From: Lachnospiraceae bacterium
Lineage (GTDB): Bacteria > Bacillota > Clostridia > Lachnospirales > Lachnospiraceae
Assembly: GCA_021200475.1 (NCBI GenBank)
Contig: JAJQGP010000067.1
Coordinates: 19,360-79,229 of the forward strand
Direction of reading: 5' to 3'
Length of the DNA: 59,870 bases
Shown piece after piece: positions 35,941 through 48,658 of the stretch (its first letter is position 1; each line of letters starts with the position of its first letter). Both the position numbers and the translations under genes were made by a program. Under the pieces are notes generated by a model. It was given only the letters and a program-made list of their open reading frames with translations. It was not told the origin of the DNA and did no database searches.

Positions 35941-37845
35941 TTACCTCGCCCGCGTCGCGATTTCTTCTTTGATCGTCGCCGTGAAATCTGCGAGGCTGCT
36001 CTGTCCCTTGTCGCCCTCGGAGCGGCTTCTGACGGACACAAGTCCCTCTTCCTCTTCTTTTGCGCCGACTACGAGCATATACGGAGTCTTCGCAATCTGC
36101 GCCTCGCGGATCTTGTAGCCAATCTTCTCCGCACGGGTATCGACGTTCGCCCGAATGCCTTCCTCGCGGAGCGCCGCTTTTACCTTGTCCGCATAATCAA
36201 TATACTTGTCAGAAATCGGCAGAACGCGCACCTGCTCCGGAGAGAGCCAGGTCGGGAACGCGCCTGCAAAATGCTCGATCAGGATACCGATGAAACGCTC
36301 GATGGAGCCGAACGCCACACGGTGAATCATGATCGGGCGGTGCTTTTCGCCGTCCGCGCCGATGTACTCGCACTCAAAGCGCTGCGGCAGCTGGAAGTCG
36401 AGCTGAATGGTGCCGCACTGCCAGGTTCTGCCGATGGAGTCCTCCAGATGGAAGTCAATCTTCGGACCGTAGAACGCGCCGTCGCCCTCATTGACTACAT
36501 AATCCAGGCCCAGCTCGTCGAGCGCGCCGCGCAGACCGTCGGTCGCCATCTCCCAGTCCTCGTCGCTGCCCATGGAATTTTCCGGACGGGTGGAGAGCTC
36601 CACATGATATTTGAATCCAAAGAGCTGATATACCTCATCGATCAGGTTTACCACGCCCTTGATCTCGCCGCGGATCTGCTCCGGGGTCATGAAGATATGC
36701 GCATCGTCCTGCGTAAAGCAGCGCACACGCATCAGGCCGTGCAGCTGGCCGGATTTCTCATGGCGGTGCACGATGCCCAGCTCGCCCATGCGCAGCGGCA
36801 GGTCGCGGTAGGAGCGCGGCTCTGACTTGTACACAAGCACACCGCCCGGGCAGTTCATCGGCTTGATCGCATAGTCTTCATCGTCGATGACCGTCGTATA
36901 CATATTTTCCTTATAATGATCCCAATGACCAGAGGTCTCCCAGAGCTGACGGTTCAGGATAATCGGCGTCGAAATCTCGACATAGCCCGCCCTGGTGTGA
37001 ATCTCTCTCCAGTAATCCAGAAGCGTATTTTTCAGAATCATGCCGTTAGGCAGGAAGAACGGAAAGCCCGGACCCTCATCCGCCATCATGAACAGACCAA
37101 GCTGCTTGCCGAGTTTTCTGTGGTCGCGCTTCTTTGCTTCTTCGATGCGAGCCAGGTGCTCATCCAGGTCTGCCTTTTTGGTAAATGCTGTGCCATAGAT
37201 ACGGGTCAGCATTTTGTTCTTCTCCGAGCCTCTCCAGTAGGCACCGGCAATGCTGGTCAGCTTGAACGCCTTCACCGGCTTCGTACTCATCAGATGCGGA
37301 CCCGCGCACAGGTCTACGAACTCTCCCTGCTGATAAAAGCTGATTTCTGCATCCTCCGGCAGATCCTCGATCAGTTCCACCTTATACGGCTCATTCTTTT
37401 CTTTAAAGTAAGCGATGGCCTCTTCTCTCGGCTTCGTAAAGCGGATAAGCGGCAGCCCTTCCTTCACGATTTTCTTCATCTCCGCCTCGATCTTTTCCAG
37501 ATCCTCCGGCGTGATCGGATTCTCACTGTCAATGTCGTAATAGAAGCCATCCGCAATCGACGGGCCAATCGCCAGCTTCACATCCGGGTACAGACGCTTG
37601 ATCGCCTGTGCCATGATATGCGAGGTCGTGTGGCGGAACGCAGCGGCGCCCTCCGGGCTGTCAAAGGTCAGAATATTCAGCTCGCAGTCTGAATCCACGA
37701 CCGTGCGCAGATCTGCCTCCTCGCCATTGATCTGGGCAACCGTCGCCACCCGTGCCAGGCCTTCGCTGATGTCCTTCGCGATGTCAATGACAGCCATCGG
37801 CTGCGCGTATTCCCGTGTTGATCCGTCTTTCAATGTGATTATCAT
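35941..37845 (-). CDS. thrS: Threonyl-tRNA synthetase
   Basis: 634-residue class II synthetase that charges tRNA-Thr. Domains in order: TGS (residues ~1-60), editing domain with HTTSHIMAQA and DLCAGPH, catalytic core with RDLPLRMGELGIVHRHE (motif 2) and GSIERFIGILIEHFAG (motif 3), then an anticodon-binding domain. Length is normal. AAGGAGG precedes the start. Expression is controlled by the T-box leader about 530 bases upstream; a small gene lies between. Confidence 0.98.
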   Translation of the reverse strand: MIITLKDGSTREYAQPMAVIDIAKDISEGLARVATVAQINGEEADLRTVVDSDCELNILTFDSPEGAAAFRHTTSHIMAQAIKRLYPDVKLAIGPSIADGFYYDIDSENPITPEDLEKIEAEMKKIVKEGLPLIRFTKPREEAIAYFKEKNEPYKVELIEDLPEDAEISFYQQGEFVDLCAGPHLMSTKPVKAFKLTSIAGAYWRGSEKNKMLTRIYGTAFTKKADLDEHLARIEEAKKRDHRKLGKQLGLFMMADEGPGFPFFLPNGMILKNTLLDYWREIHTRAGYVEISTPIILNRQLWETSGHWDHYKENMYTTVIDDEDYAIKPMNCPGGVLVYKSEPRSYRDLPLRMGELGIVHRHEKSGQLHGLMRVRCFTQDDAHIFMTPEQIRGEIKGVVNLIDEVYQLFGFKYHVELSTRPENSMGSDEDWEMATDGLRGALDELGLDYVVNEGDGAFYGPKIDFHLEDSIGRTWQCGTIQLDFQLPQRFECEYIGADGEKHRPIMIHRVAFGSIERFIGILIEHFAGAFPTWLSPEQVRVLPISDKYIDYADKVKAALREEGIRANVDTRAEKIGYKIREAQIAKTPYMLVVGAKEEEEGLVSVRSRSEGDKGQSSLADFTATIKEEIATRAR

Positions 37846-37987
37846 GTTATGTCATCCTCCTTATTTTGCACTTATTTTCCCTGTTTTCATTTCCGCCATG
37901 GAACGGTTCCGTACCTTTCTAAATTAAGAGGCTTTTCCCTCACTCTATGCGGAATGCCATCCGGCAGGGACTTATCTGGCATCTGTA

Positions 37988-38209
37988 TTACTCTTCTTCG
38001 TCATCTTCCTCATCGGAGCCGTAAATGTATTCGTCAGAAGAATTGCCGCTTCCATTGTGGCTGAACAGGGTAATCCCGCCTTTCATCGGCGATGTCAGCC
38101 AGCCAAGCAAAATTCCAAACAGCAACACATCTGTGAGAAGCAGGCCTTTTTCCAGCGGACTCCAGTCTGACAAAAAGACGGTCTTTACTGCTTTCCATTT
38201 TTCTTTCAT
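37988..38209 (-). CDS. Small membrane protein between T-box and thrS
   Basis: 73-residue protein with an amphipathic N-terminus (MKEKWKAVKTVFLSDWSPLE), one hydrophobic helix (GLLLTDVLLFGILLGWL) and a very acidic tail (GSDEEDDEEE). A strong AAAGGAGAG site precedes the ATG. It is the first gene after the thrS T-box and would be co-regulated with thrS by threonine supply. Function is unknown; the protein looks intact and not a fragment. Confidence 0.8.
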   Translation of the reverse strand: MKEKWKAVKTVFLSDWSPLEKGLLLTDVLLFGILLGWLTSPMKGGITLFSHNGSGNSSDEYIYGSDEEDDEEE

Positions 38210-38291
38210 AGATTCTCTCCTTTCTTCAAAACAGGACAGGTACTAAACGAGTAGCAAAACTACCGGATTTTACTCAAACCTGTGTACGATC

Positions 38292-38369
38292 GGATAAGGG
38301 GGAGTCCTCTCACCCTATCCGCTGCGCGAGCCGGGTGCGGTTTTAGCCGCAAAATTCCTTACCCGGCTC
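38292..38369. repeat. Hairpin repeat family, copy E, in the thrS leader
   Basis: A GGATAAGGG/CCCTATCC hairpin is joined to GAGCCGGGT/ACCCGGCTC, which encloses GCGG/CCGC. The flank GGCTCTGTGCATAAAAA equals that of copy D at 14439. It lies between the T-box terminator and the small gene at 38209. Confidence 0.7.
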
Positions 38370-38376
38370 TGTGCAT

Positions 38377-38733
38377 AAAAAAAACCTGACAGCCCAAAAA
38401 GACTGTCAGGGGCGATCATACAATACCGCGGTTCCACCCTGGTTTTTACTCATTCGACGATAACGGAGTCACCGGACCGGATTGGGGTCACTCGGAGGCA
38501 GTTTTCAAATGGTTCCGCATAAGGGCTTTCCAGCAGCCGCCCTCTCTCTGGATGCTTCCGCATTTTACTCTTCTCTTCTACGTGTTATTCTCTATCTATG
38601 CGCAATTTGGCCGCCCGTTCCACAGCTGCCAGGCAAAAATCGAACGCTTATTCTCGATTCTTTCCCAACAATGATTCCGCGAAGTAACGAAACATCCAAC
38701 CGTATTCGCATCGGGATATCTGATTGCGTCACT
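38377..38733 (-). promoter_or_regulatory. T-box riboswitch of thrS
   Basis: On the minus strand the invariant T-box sequence AGGGTGGAACCGCGG (38440-38426) is followed by the terminator CCTGACAG/CTGTCAGG with eight Ts (38410-38377). About 290 bases of leader upstream form the stem I region. Uncharged tRNA-Thr is expected to stabilise the antiterminator and allow transcription of the small gene and thrS. The specifier codon was not assigned with certainty. Confidence 0.92.
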
Positions 38734-38739
38734 CAGACA

Positions 38740-38767
38740 AGTATAGCATTTCAAACCGGTTTGTCAA
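38740..38767 (-). promoter_or_regulatory. Promoter of the thrS T-box transcript
   Basis: Minus strand TTGACA (38767-38762), 16 bp, TATACT (38745-38740), immediately before the T-box leader. Confidence 0.85.
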
Positions 38768-38843
38768 CACCCGATTTTACTATCGGATAACGATTCCGTT
38801 ATTCCACTATTTCCTGCCGTCACAACTATACTCCAGAATCTTT

Positions 38844-39881
38844 TTACTGCTCATATGTCCCGGCAATCATTTCCTTGATCGCCGCGCGGTTCACCGTCAG
38901 ATCCGGCACCAGAACGCTCATGCCGCGGATCGTCTGATTCGTGTAAGAACCATCCACCGGGATCCGGTAAGATCCGAGCTCACTCAAATCCATCGACTGC
39001 GCGAGGTACAGCATGGAAAGGATTTCCGTGTTTGTCATGTCGGTTGACACCAACTCCAGGATATCATCGATCAGCGAAATCTGTGTTGCAAGCCCGACAT
39101 CCTTGTACGCATTAAAAATACTTGTAATTACCGTGCGCTGCCGCTGAGTCCGGCCAAAGTCGTTGGCCTCCGTGGCTGTAGAAACATACCGTGTGCGCGC
39201 ATAGACAAGCGCAAACTCGCCGTACACATGATTGGTGCCTTCCGACACACTATATCCCTGCGCTCGGAAATAGCTTGCCTCCGTCGAGGTCAGCGTGATA
39301 TCCACGCCCCCTAACAGGTCAATGACGCTCTGGAAACCAGAAAAATCAATCTCTACATTATAATCAATCGTCACGCCGAAGTTCTTCTCAATCACCTCAT
39401 CAAGCAGCGTCGCCCCGCCAAACTGGTAAGCAGCGTTGATGCGGTTGTCTGAATAGCCGGGAATCTGTACATACAGATCCCGCATAATAGAAATCATATT
39501 GACCTCATCCGTATCGTCGTTGATCGAAATGAGAATCATGGAATCCGAGCGCTCCCGCGCGCCTGTCGTACGCGTATCCTGCCCGATCAGCAGAATATTC
39601 GTCACGCCTGCACTCTTTTCTGTCTCCTCTTCCACATCCTCTGCCCATTCTACTTCATCCGGATCCATACTGTCCTCACCGGCATCCTCATCCGTCTCAA
39701 AATCTTCGCTTTCCGGATCCAGAAGCTCAACTTCCTCAATCTCGCTGATGCTGCTCATCACATGATTGACCGCAAACGCGGCGACACATGCCAAAATCAG
39801 CATAATTGCCACCACGCTCAATGTCCCCACCAGAACCAGACGCCGTCCGCCTCGTTTTTTCTTTTTATCCCTATCCGCCAT
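38844..39881 (-). CDS. LytR-CpsA-Psr (LCP) family protein
   Basis: 345-residue membrane-anchored enzyme that attaches anionic polymers or other glycans from lipid carriers to peptidoglycan. It has a short basic cytoplasmic start (MADRDKKKKRGGRR), one transmembrane helix, a ~45-residue Asp/Glu-rich linker, then the LCP domain with NILLIGQDTR, RSDSMILISIN, MISIMRDLYVQIPG, INAAYQFGG and the conserved YARTRYVS. AGGAG precedes the start. It is transcribed alone from the promoter at 39994. Confidence 0.95.
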   Translation of the reverse strand: MADRDKKKKRGGRRLVLVGTLSVVAIMLILACVAAFAVNHVMSSISEIEEVELLDPESEDFETDEDAGEDSMDPDEVEWAEDVEEETEKSAGVTNILLIGQDTRTTGARERSDSMILISINDDTDEVNMISIMRDLYVQIPGYSDNRINAAYQFGGATLLDEVIEKNFGVTIDYNVEIDFSGFQSVIDLLGGVDITLTSTEASYFRAQGYSVSEGTNHVYGEFALVYARTRYVSTATEANDFGRTQRQRTVITSIFNAYKDVGLATQISLIDDILELVSTDMTNTEILSMLYLAQSMDLSELGSYRIPVDGSYTNQTIRGMSVLVPDLTVNRAAIKEMIAGTYEQ

Positions 39882-39993
39882 TTCTGTTTCTCCTAAAATT
39901 CTTAATTAATGCTTCGGTTTCACTGCTGTACCGATTCACGCTTTCCGGGACTGTCTTTTCTGCGCGTCCGCACGGAATACGTATGGTAAAGTC

Positions 39994-40022
39994 ATTCTAT
40001 CATACAAAATTCTGTCTTGCAA
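39994..40022 (-). promoter_or_regulatory. LCP gene promoter
   Basis: Minus strand TTGCAA (40022-40017), 17 bp, TAGAAT (39999-39994), about 115 bases before the start codon. Confidence 0.6.
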
Positions 40023-40126
40023 GGCACTCGTTTGGCATCTCGCAGTTCCTGCCTTCAGCCAGAAAGAACCATTCATCAAAAACCAGAACGAACCGCGATC
40101 AGATTTGAAAAATAATAACAACGATC

Positions 40127-41473
40127 TTACAAACAACACGTCATATAAATTGGAATATACGTAATGTCCTCTGCCACATCTAAATCTTTTGCGTAAATCA
40201 GATACCTCTCGTTCATTTTCACCTCATATTTCGTCTTAAAATAATCAAACGATTTATGACTTCGGTAATTAGATGATTTCACTTCTATTGGGACAATTCT
40301 TTTCCCCCTTACCAGTAGGAAATCTACCTCGTACGGCTTTTCCGTCTCATTATTTTCTGCCTTATAAGTAAATTCGTGATAGTACAACTCATAACCATTG
40401 GTGCGAAGCATCTGTGCTACCATATTCTCAAAAATCATACCTTGATTAATCCCCAGATTGTCCAATATAAGCGCTCTGTACATTTTATCTGGTGTCTCCT
40501 TGCTGTTTTGCAATAAATAAGAAATCAGTAATCCGGTATCACCCATATACATTTTAAATTTCGAGCGATCCGAATATAACGCCAATGACACATCGGGCTT
40601 CGTCACATTGAGACAATTATTTACAATCATGGACTCACCCAAAAAATCAATGGCATTCATACAATTCTTTTGCCTCGCGCTTTCATCTACAACCGAATAT
40701 CGGAAGACAGAATTATGGTTCATCAGCTGTTCCGGTAAGGATTTGAAGACCAAAGAGGCGCGATCCCCATCATCTCTATCATGCTTCTTCAAATCCTGCG
40801 TATACAGTTTAATAATGTTTCTTTTCACCCGGTCAATCGCCCGGAAATCTTTTCCCTCCACATAAGCGCTCACAGCCTGCGGCATTCCTCCGACCGCCAT
40901 ATAGTTTCTGAACATCTGCATAATTTTCCTGTGGATGTCGCCGCCCAGCGGTTTTCTGTGTTCAAAAGAATCCCTTATTGCATCCATATACACATAATTG
41001 CCATTCGCCCATAAAAATTCCTCGAAATCCATCGGATACATTTTCAGACTTTCCTCTTCTGATGGAATCAGGATATCTTTTACATTACTGTTTATGGATA
41101 TGAGCGAGCCCGTCTCAACATAATGATATCTTCCGTCCTTCACTAATTGCTTGATTGCTTGACGTGCTTTTGGGAACAATTGAACCTCATCAAATACAAT
41201 CAACGACTGGCCTACAGGCAGCACCTTTTCCATCAATACAAACAAATTCCGAAAGAACATATCCAGGTTCCCTATATTATCAAAATTTGTTTTTATGGCT
41301 TCTTCACATATGGAAAAGTCAATCAGCAGAAATTCTTTATATTCATTCTTCGCAAATTCTGTCACTACCGTACTCTTGCCGATACGCCCTGCTCCCTCTA
41401 TCAAAAGGGCTGACATACCATCCGACTCTTCTTTCCATTTCTTCATTTTATCATAAATCTTGCGTTTAAACAT
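40127..41473 (-). CDS. AAA_14/DUF4143 ATP-binding protein
   Basis: 448-residue P-loop protein. Walker A is IEGAGRIGKSTVV (residues ~25-37; the usual RxxGKS form), Walker B is SLIVFDEVQLFP, and YHYVETGSLIS is the sensor region. A C-terminal DUF4143 domain contains PYEVDFLLVRGKRIVPIEVKSS, which resembles a PD-(D/E)XK nuclease core (Asp-Glu-Lys). Many paralogues exist in gut anaerobes, and their function is unknown. The AT-rich gene has its own promoter with direct repeats just inside the transcript. Confidence 0.88.
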   Translation of the reverse strand: MFKRKIYDKMKKWKEESDGMSALLIEGAGRIGKSTVVTEFAKNEYKEFLLIDFSICEEAIKTNFDNIGNLDMFFRNLFVLMEKVLPVGQSLIVFDEVQLFPKARQAIKQLVKDGRYHYVETGSLISINSNVKDILIPSEEESLKMYPMDFEEFLWANGNYVYMDAIRDSFEHRKPLGGDIHRKIMQMFRNYMAVGGMPQAVSAYVEGKDFRAIDRVKRNIIKLYTQDLKKHDRDDGDRASLVFKSLPEQLMNHNSVFRYSVVDESARQKNCMNAIDFLGESMIVNNCLNVTKPDVSLALYSDRSKFKMYMGDTGLLISYLLQNSKETPDKMYRALILDNLGINQGMIFENMVAQMLRTNGYELYYHEFTYKAENNETEKPYEVDFLLVRGKRIVPIEVKSSNYRSHKSFDYFKTKYEVKMNERYLIYAKDLDVAEDITYIPIYMTCCL

Positions 41474-41573
41474 AATTCTGTCCCCCTCTTCATCCCATGT
41501 TTGAAGTTTCTGTTTTTAAATCGAAATTTCAAACCCGAATAGCTTATTTCAGATGGAAATTTTCGAAATAACG

Positions 41574-41639
41574 ATTTGTTTTATTCATTTTTATCCCGAA
41601 ATATCAATTTGTTTTATTCAAAATAAGCCCGAAATGACG
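41574..41639. repeat. Two 33-bp direct repeats at the DUF4143 promoter
   Basis: Units 41574-41606 and 41607-41639 share ATTTGTTTTATTCA, 7 variable bases and CCCGAAAT. Degenerate pieces (CCCGAAT, TTTCGAAATAA) continue to about 41525. They lie directly downstream of the promoter on the minus strand, a typical place for autorepression. Confidence 0.75.
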
Positions 41640-41648
41640 GTTTTTTAT

Positions 41649-41678
41649 ATTATAGCAAATAATGGGCGTTTTATGCAA
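41649..41678 (-). promoter_or_regulatory. DUF4143 gene promoter
   Basis: Minus strand TTGCAT (41678-41673), 18 bp, TATAAT (41654-41649). Confidence 0.65.
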
Positions 41679-41727
41679 CTATTTTTATCCTTTCAGGCTT
41701 CCTTGTAACATTACAATCAAAAAAAGC

Positions 41728-41756
41728 GTGACATTTTCCCTGGCCATCGCTATAAT
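41728..41756 (+). promoter_or_regulatory. GH5 gene promoter
   Basis: GTGACA (41728-41733), 17 bp, TATAAT (41751-41756). The start of transcription is about 52 bases before the GH5 ATG. Confidence 0.72.
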
Positions 41757-41814
41757 CATGGTAAGCAGCGTTATGAAAAATAAGATTACCATTATATTCA
41801 CAGGGAGGGTTTTT

Positions 41815-43353
41815 ATGAGTCAGAAAATCGCATCTTTTCCATTACCGATGCTCCTGATCCTGGCATTCGGCTTTTTCATCGTACTTGGCTTTCTGAGTGC
41901 CGCAAGTGTACAAGCCGAAGAAAGCGAATCAGCAGCCGAAGATACTTCCGGGGAGGTCTCTGGGGATTCCGCCATTGCGGTCCCGTCCACCTGTGGGGCG
42001 CTGCAGGTCATCGGCACGCAGTTATCGGATTCGGAGGGCAATCCGGTGCAGCTAAAAGGCATTAGCACCCTCGGTGTCGTCTGGTATCCGGAATATATTA
42101 ATAAGGATTGCTTCGCACAGTTCAAAAACGAGTGGAATATAAATATCATCCGTCTGGCGATGTATACCGCGGAATCTGGCGGCTACTGCACAGACGGCGA
42201 CCAGGAATACCTGAAATCTCTGGTAAAAAGCGGCGTAGAATACGCTACCGAGCTGGATATGTATGTCATCATCGACTGGCACATTCTCTCTGATGGGAAC
42301 CCGAATACCTACATTGAGGAAGCGAAAGCTTTCTTTGAGGAAATGTCTTCTACGTATGCAGACAATGTGAACGTCCTCTACGAAATTTGCAATGAGCCAA
42401 ATGGCAGTACAACCTGGGCAGACATCAAAGCTTACGCTGCGGAAATCATCCCGATTATTCGCGCAAATGATCCGGACGCCGTGATTCTGGTCGGGACGCC
42501 GAACTGGTCCCAATACGTCGATCAGGCCGCCGCAGATCCCATCACCGGATATGACAATCTCATGTACACGCTGCATTTTTATGCTGCTACGCACACAGAT
42601 TCTCTGCGCAGCACGCTGACCTCGGCGGTAAATGCGGGGCTGCCTATCTTTGTCTCCGAATACGGCATCTGTGACGCCAGTGGAAACGGCGCGCTTGACA
42701 TCGATCAGGCAAATCAGTGGATTTCACTGCTCGACAGCTGCCAGATCAGCTATGTCATGTGGAACCTTTCCAACCGGGACGAAAGCTCTGCGATCCTCAA
42801 AAGCACCTGCACAAAGACCAGTGATTTCACCGCCGACGATCTCAACGAATCCGGACTGTGGCTGTACGAAATGCTGACCGGAGAGCCGCTTTCCGGGGAG
42901 GATACCGCATCCGGAAGTTCTAACTCTGCGGATACGTCAGAAAATGCTTCCAGTTCCGACGGCAATTCCGATTCCGATAACAATTCCGCTGATACGTCCA
43001 ACGGCGGCACGCAGGCAGGCGCTTCCGGCGATACCAGAACTGCCTCTGAGGGTTCCATCGAATATACGGTTTCCCTCGCGAATCAGTGGGAAAGCAACGG
43101 CCAATATTATTTCCAATATACGATGGAACTGGAAAATATCTCCGGCAGCGGCCTTTCCGGCTGGACGGTGACGCTGAATTTCAGTGACAGCTTCTCCCTG
43201 TCAGACAGCTGGAACGGCGAGTATTCCATTACAGATTCCTCACTGACTATTACACCAAAAAGCTACAATCAGACGATTGAAGCAGACGGAACAATTTCCG
43301 ATATCGGCTTTATTGTTGTGACCGACGCAATGGATTTTACTCTTGAGCAGTAG
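41815..43353 (+). CDS. Secreted GH5 endoglucanase with C-terminal carbohydrate-binding domain
   Basis: 512-residue exported beta-glucanase/cellulase. A signal peptide (LPMLLILAFGFFIVLGFLSAAS, cut near VQA) precedes a GH5 barrel with acid/base Glu194 in EICNEPNG and nucleophile Glu282 in FVSEYGIC, closest to the GH5_2 cellulases. Then come a ~55-residue Ser/Asp/Asn linker and a ~95-residue beta-sandwich resembling CBM2 (TVSLANQWESNGQYYF, ISGSGLSGWTVTLNF). The protein ends without a sorting motif, so it is free or held by the binding domain. GGGAGGG precedes the ATG at 41815; the frame extending to 41662 runs through the promoter. Confidence 0.93.
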   Translation: MSQKIASFPLPMLLILAFGFFIVLGFLSAASVQAEESESAAEDTSGEVSGDSAIAVPSTCGALQVIGTQLSDSEGNPVQLKGISTLGVVWYPEYINKDCFAQFKNEWNINIIRLAMYTAESGGYCTDGDQEYLKSLVKSGVEYATELDMYVIIDWHILSDGNPNTYIEEAKAFFEEMSSTYADNVNVLYEICNEPNGSTTWADIKAYAAEIIPIIRANDPDAVILVGTPNWSQYVDQAAADPITGYDNLMYTLHFYAATHTDSLRSTLTSAVNAGLPIFVSEYGICDASGNGALDIDQANQWISLLDSCQISYVMWNLSNRDESSAILKSTCTKTSDFTADDLNESGLWLYEMLTGEPLSGEDTASGSSNSADTSENASSSDGNSDSDNNSADTSNGGTQAGASGDTRTASEGSIEYTVSLANQWESNGQYYFQYTMELENISGSGLSGWTVTLNFSDSFSLSDSWNGEYSITDSSLTITPKSYNQTIEADGTISDIGFIVVTDAMDFTLEQ

Positions 43354-43385
43354 GAACCGGATTCGCTATTCGTCAGGCGCTTCTC

Positions 43386-44972
43386 TCACCTACCATTCAC
43401 ACACTCAACAAATCTTAAAAACGCTGCCTGACCTTCTTCCGTGCGCTTATAGACCCCGGCGTGCTCCAGCACCTTGCTGAACACCAAGCCAACCTCATCC
43501 TCTATGATCCGGTCGATGGCGTCTGCCGTAAAGCAAAGCGATTCTCCCACGCCGCCCGTTGTACTGGTGCTGTTCCGGTATTTCAGCTTCAGCTCTTCTA
43601 CCCATGGCGCGTGTTTGGCAAGTTCTTCATCCCCGGAAATGTCGCGGCCTTCTACCATTGCTGTCTTTAGGTGTTCCAGTTCTCCCTTCAATCTGGCCGG
43701 AAGCACCGCCAGACCCATGACCTCAATCAGGCCGATGTTTTCTTTTTTGATATGATGCAGCTCCGCATGCGGATGGAAGACCCCGAGCGGATGCTCTTCT
43801 GTCGTAATGTTGTTGCGCAGCACCAGGTCGAGCTCAAATTTGCCGCCGCGTTTCCGGGCAATCGGCGTGATCGTGTTATGCGGCTCCCCTTCGGTCTCGG
43901 CGAACACAAACGCCGCCTCATCCGTATAGCTGCGCCATGCCAGCAGAATTTTGTCCGCCAGATCAATCAGGCGCTCCGCCTGCTCACTGCGGATGCGGAT
44001 AACGGACATTGGCCATTTGGCAATCCCGGCTTCGACATCCTCATATCCGGTAAAGACGAGTTTTTTCTCGACCGGCGCTTTTGCCATCGCGAATTCATAG
44101 CAGCCGCCCTGGAAATGATCGTGACTGAGGATAGAGCCGCCCACAATCGGCAGATCCGCATTGGAGCCGACAAAATAATGCGGGAACTGCCGCACAAAAT
44201 CGAGCAGCTTCGCGAATGTCGCGCGCTCAATCTTCATCGGCACATGCTGCCTGTTGAAGACGATGCAGTGCTCATTGTAATACACATAAGGCGAATACTG
44301 GAAGCCCCACTGGCTGCCGTTGATCGTCACCGGGATGATGCGGTGGTTCTGCCGCGCCGGATGGTTCAGGCGCCCCGCGTAACCCTCATTTTCCATGCAA
44401 AGCTGGCATTTCGGATACGCCGACTGCGCTGCATTCCGCGCCGCCGCAATCGCTTTCGGATCTTTCTCCGGCTTAGAGAGGTTAATCGTGATATCCAGAT
44501 CGCCATATTCCGTCGGCGCCACCCATTTCATATCGCGTGCGATGCGGTAACGGCGGATATAGTCGGTATCCTGACTGAATTTATAATGAAAGTCTGTCGC
44601 CAGCTTCGGATCCTTCTGATAGCGCTCATTAAATTTACGGATCACATTGGAAGGACGGTCGACCAGCAGGCTCATCACCTTCGTGTCAAACAGATCACGG
44701 TAGCCGATCGTATTTTCCTCCAGAATCCCGTTTTCATACGCATAGTCACAGATCGCGCCGAGGATGTCCGGCAATGCCGCAATGAAATCCTCGTCATTAC
44801 TCCCCGCCTTTTCGGCCGCAAAATCCAGAATTTCTGCTTCCGCTGTCTCATCCAGAGCGTCAATTTTCAGCAGCTCCAGAACACGGTTGGCTGTATAAAT
44901 CGCGTCCTCCGCCCCAATCAGACCAGTCGTAAGACCATATTGCACCAATTGAACGATATTTTTCTGAATCAT
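43386..44972 (-). CDS. galT: UDP-glucose--hexose-1-phosphate uridylyltransferase (class II GalT)
   Basis: 528-residue Leloir-pathway enzyme that exchanges galactose-1-phosphate with UDP-glucose. It is the long Firmicute form, with an N-terminal helical part (IVQLVQYGLTTGLI) and the active-site regions HCIVFNRQHVPM, SHDHFQGG and HPHAELHHIKKE. The start at 44972 (MIQKN) has GGGGGAG 7 bases upstream. It lies 107 bases after the beta-galactosidase gene on the same strand, so both are probably co-expressed to use galactosides. Confidence 0.95.
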   Translation of the reverse strand: MIQKNIVQLVQYGLTTGLIGAEDAIYTANRVLELLKIDALDETAEAEILDFAAEKAGSNDEDFIAALPDILGAICDYAYENGILEENTIGYRDLFDTKVMSLLVDRPSNVIRKFNERYQKDPKLATDFHYKFSQDTDYIRRYRIARDMKWVAPTEYGDLDITINLSKPEKDPKAIAAARNAAQSAYPKCQLCMENEGYAGRLNHPARQNHRIIPVTINGSQWGFQYSPYVYYNEHCIVFNRQHVPMKIERATFAKLLDFVRQFPHYFVGSNADLPIVGGSILSHDHFQGGCYEFAMAKAPVEKKLVFTGYEDVEAGIAKWPMSVIRIRSEQAERLIDLADKILLAWRSYTDEAAFVFAETEGEPHNTITPIARKRGGKFELDLVLRNNITTEEHPLGVFHPHAELHHIKKENIGLIEVMGLAVLPARLKGELEHLKTAMVEGRDISGDEELAKHAPWVEELKLKYRNSTSTTGGVGESLCFTADAIDRIIEDEVGLVFSKVLEHAGVYKRTEEGQAAFLRFVECVNGR

Positions 44973-45079
44973 GTTGCTTCTCCCCCTCTTATTGTTTTCA
45001 GTTATTTCTTCAAGCTGCTGTATATTTTTTACGCGTTGTTCATCGGAGTATTTCATGCCACCAATCGCCTTTCGATTCC

Positions 45080-48523
<3,444 letters not shown>

Positions 48524-48564
48524 TCATTTCACTTATAATTCTGCTGTTCTGAACTGTTACGAAT

Positions 48565-48593
48565 ATTGTACAAATCTCAACTCCTGTCGTCAA
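48565..48593 (-). promoter_or_regulatory. lacZ-galT promoter
   Basis: Minus strand TTGACG (48593-48588), 17 bp, TACAAT (48570-48565), about 60 bases before lacZ. Confidence 0.75.
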
Positions 48594-48658
48594 GCAGAAA
48601 AAGTCAAGATTTCTGTTTCTTTTTTCATGATTTTCTGTTATGATGAAGCAAATATGTA

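Noticed and set aside
35802-36041. N-terminal extension of the AAA ATPase into thrS
   Set aside because: It reads through the thrS terminator and end of thrS in another frame; GGAGGAA supports 35801.
41574-41639. A CRISPR array at the 33-bp repeats
   Set aside because: Only two adjoining units with no unique spacers and no cas genes.
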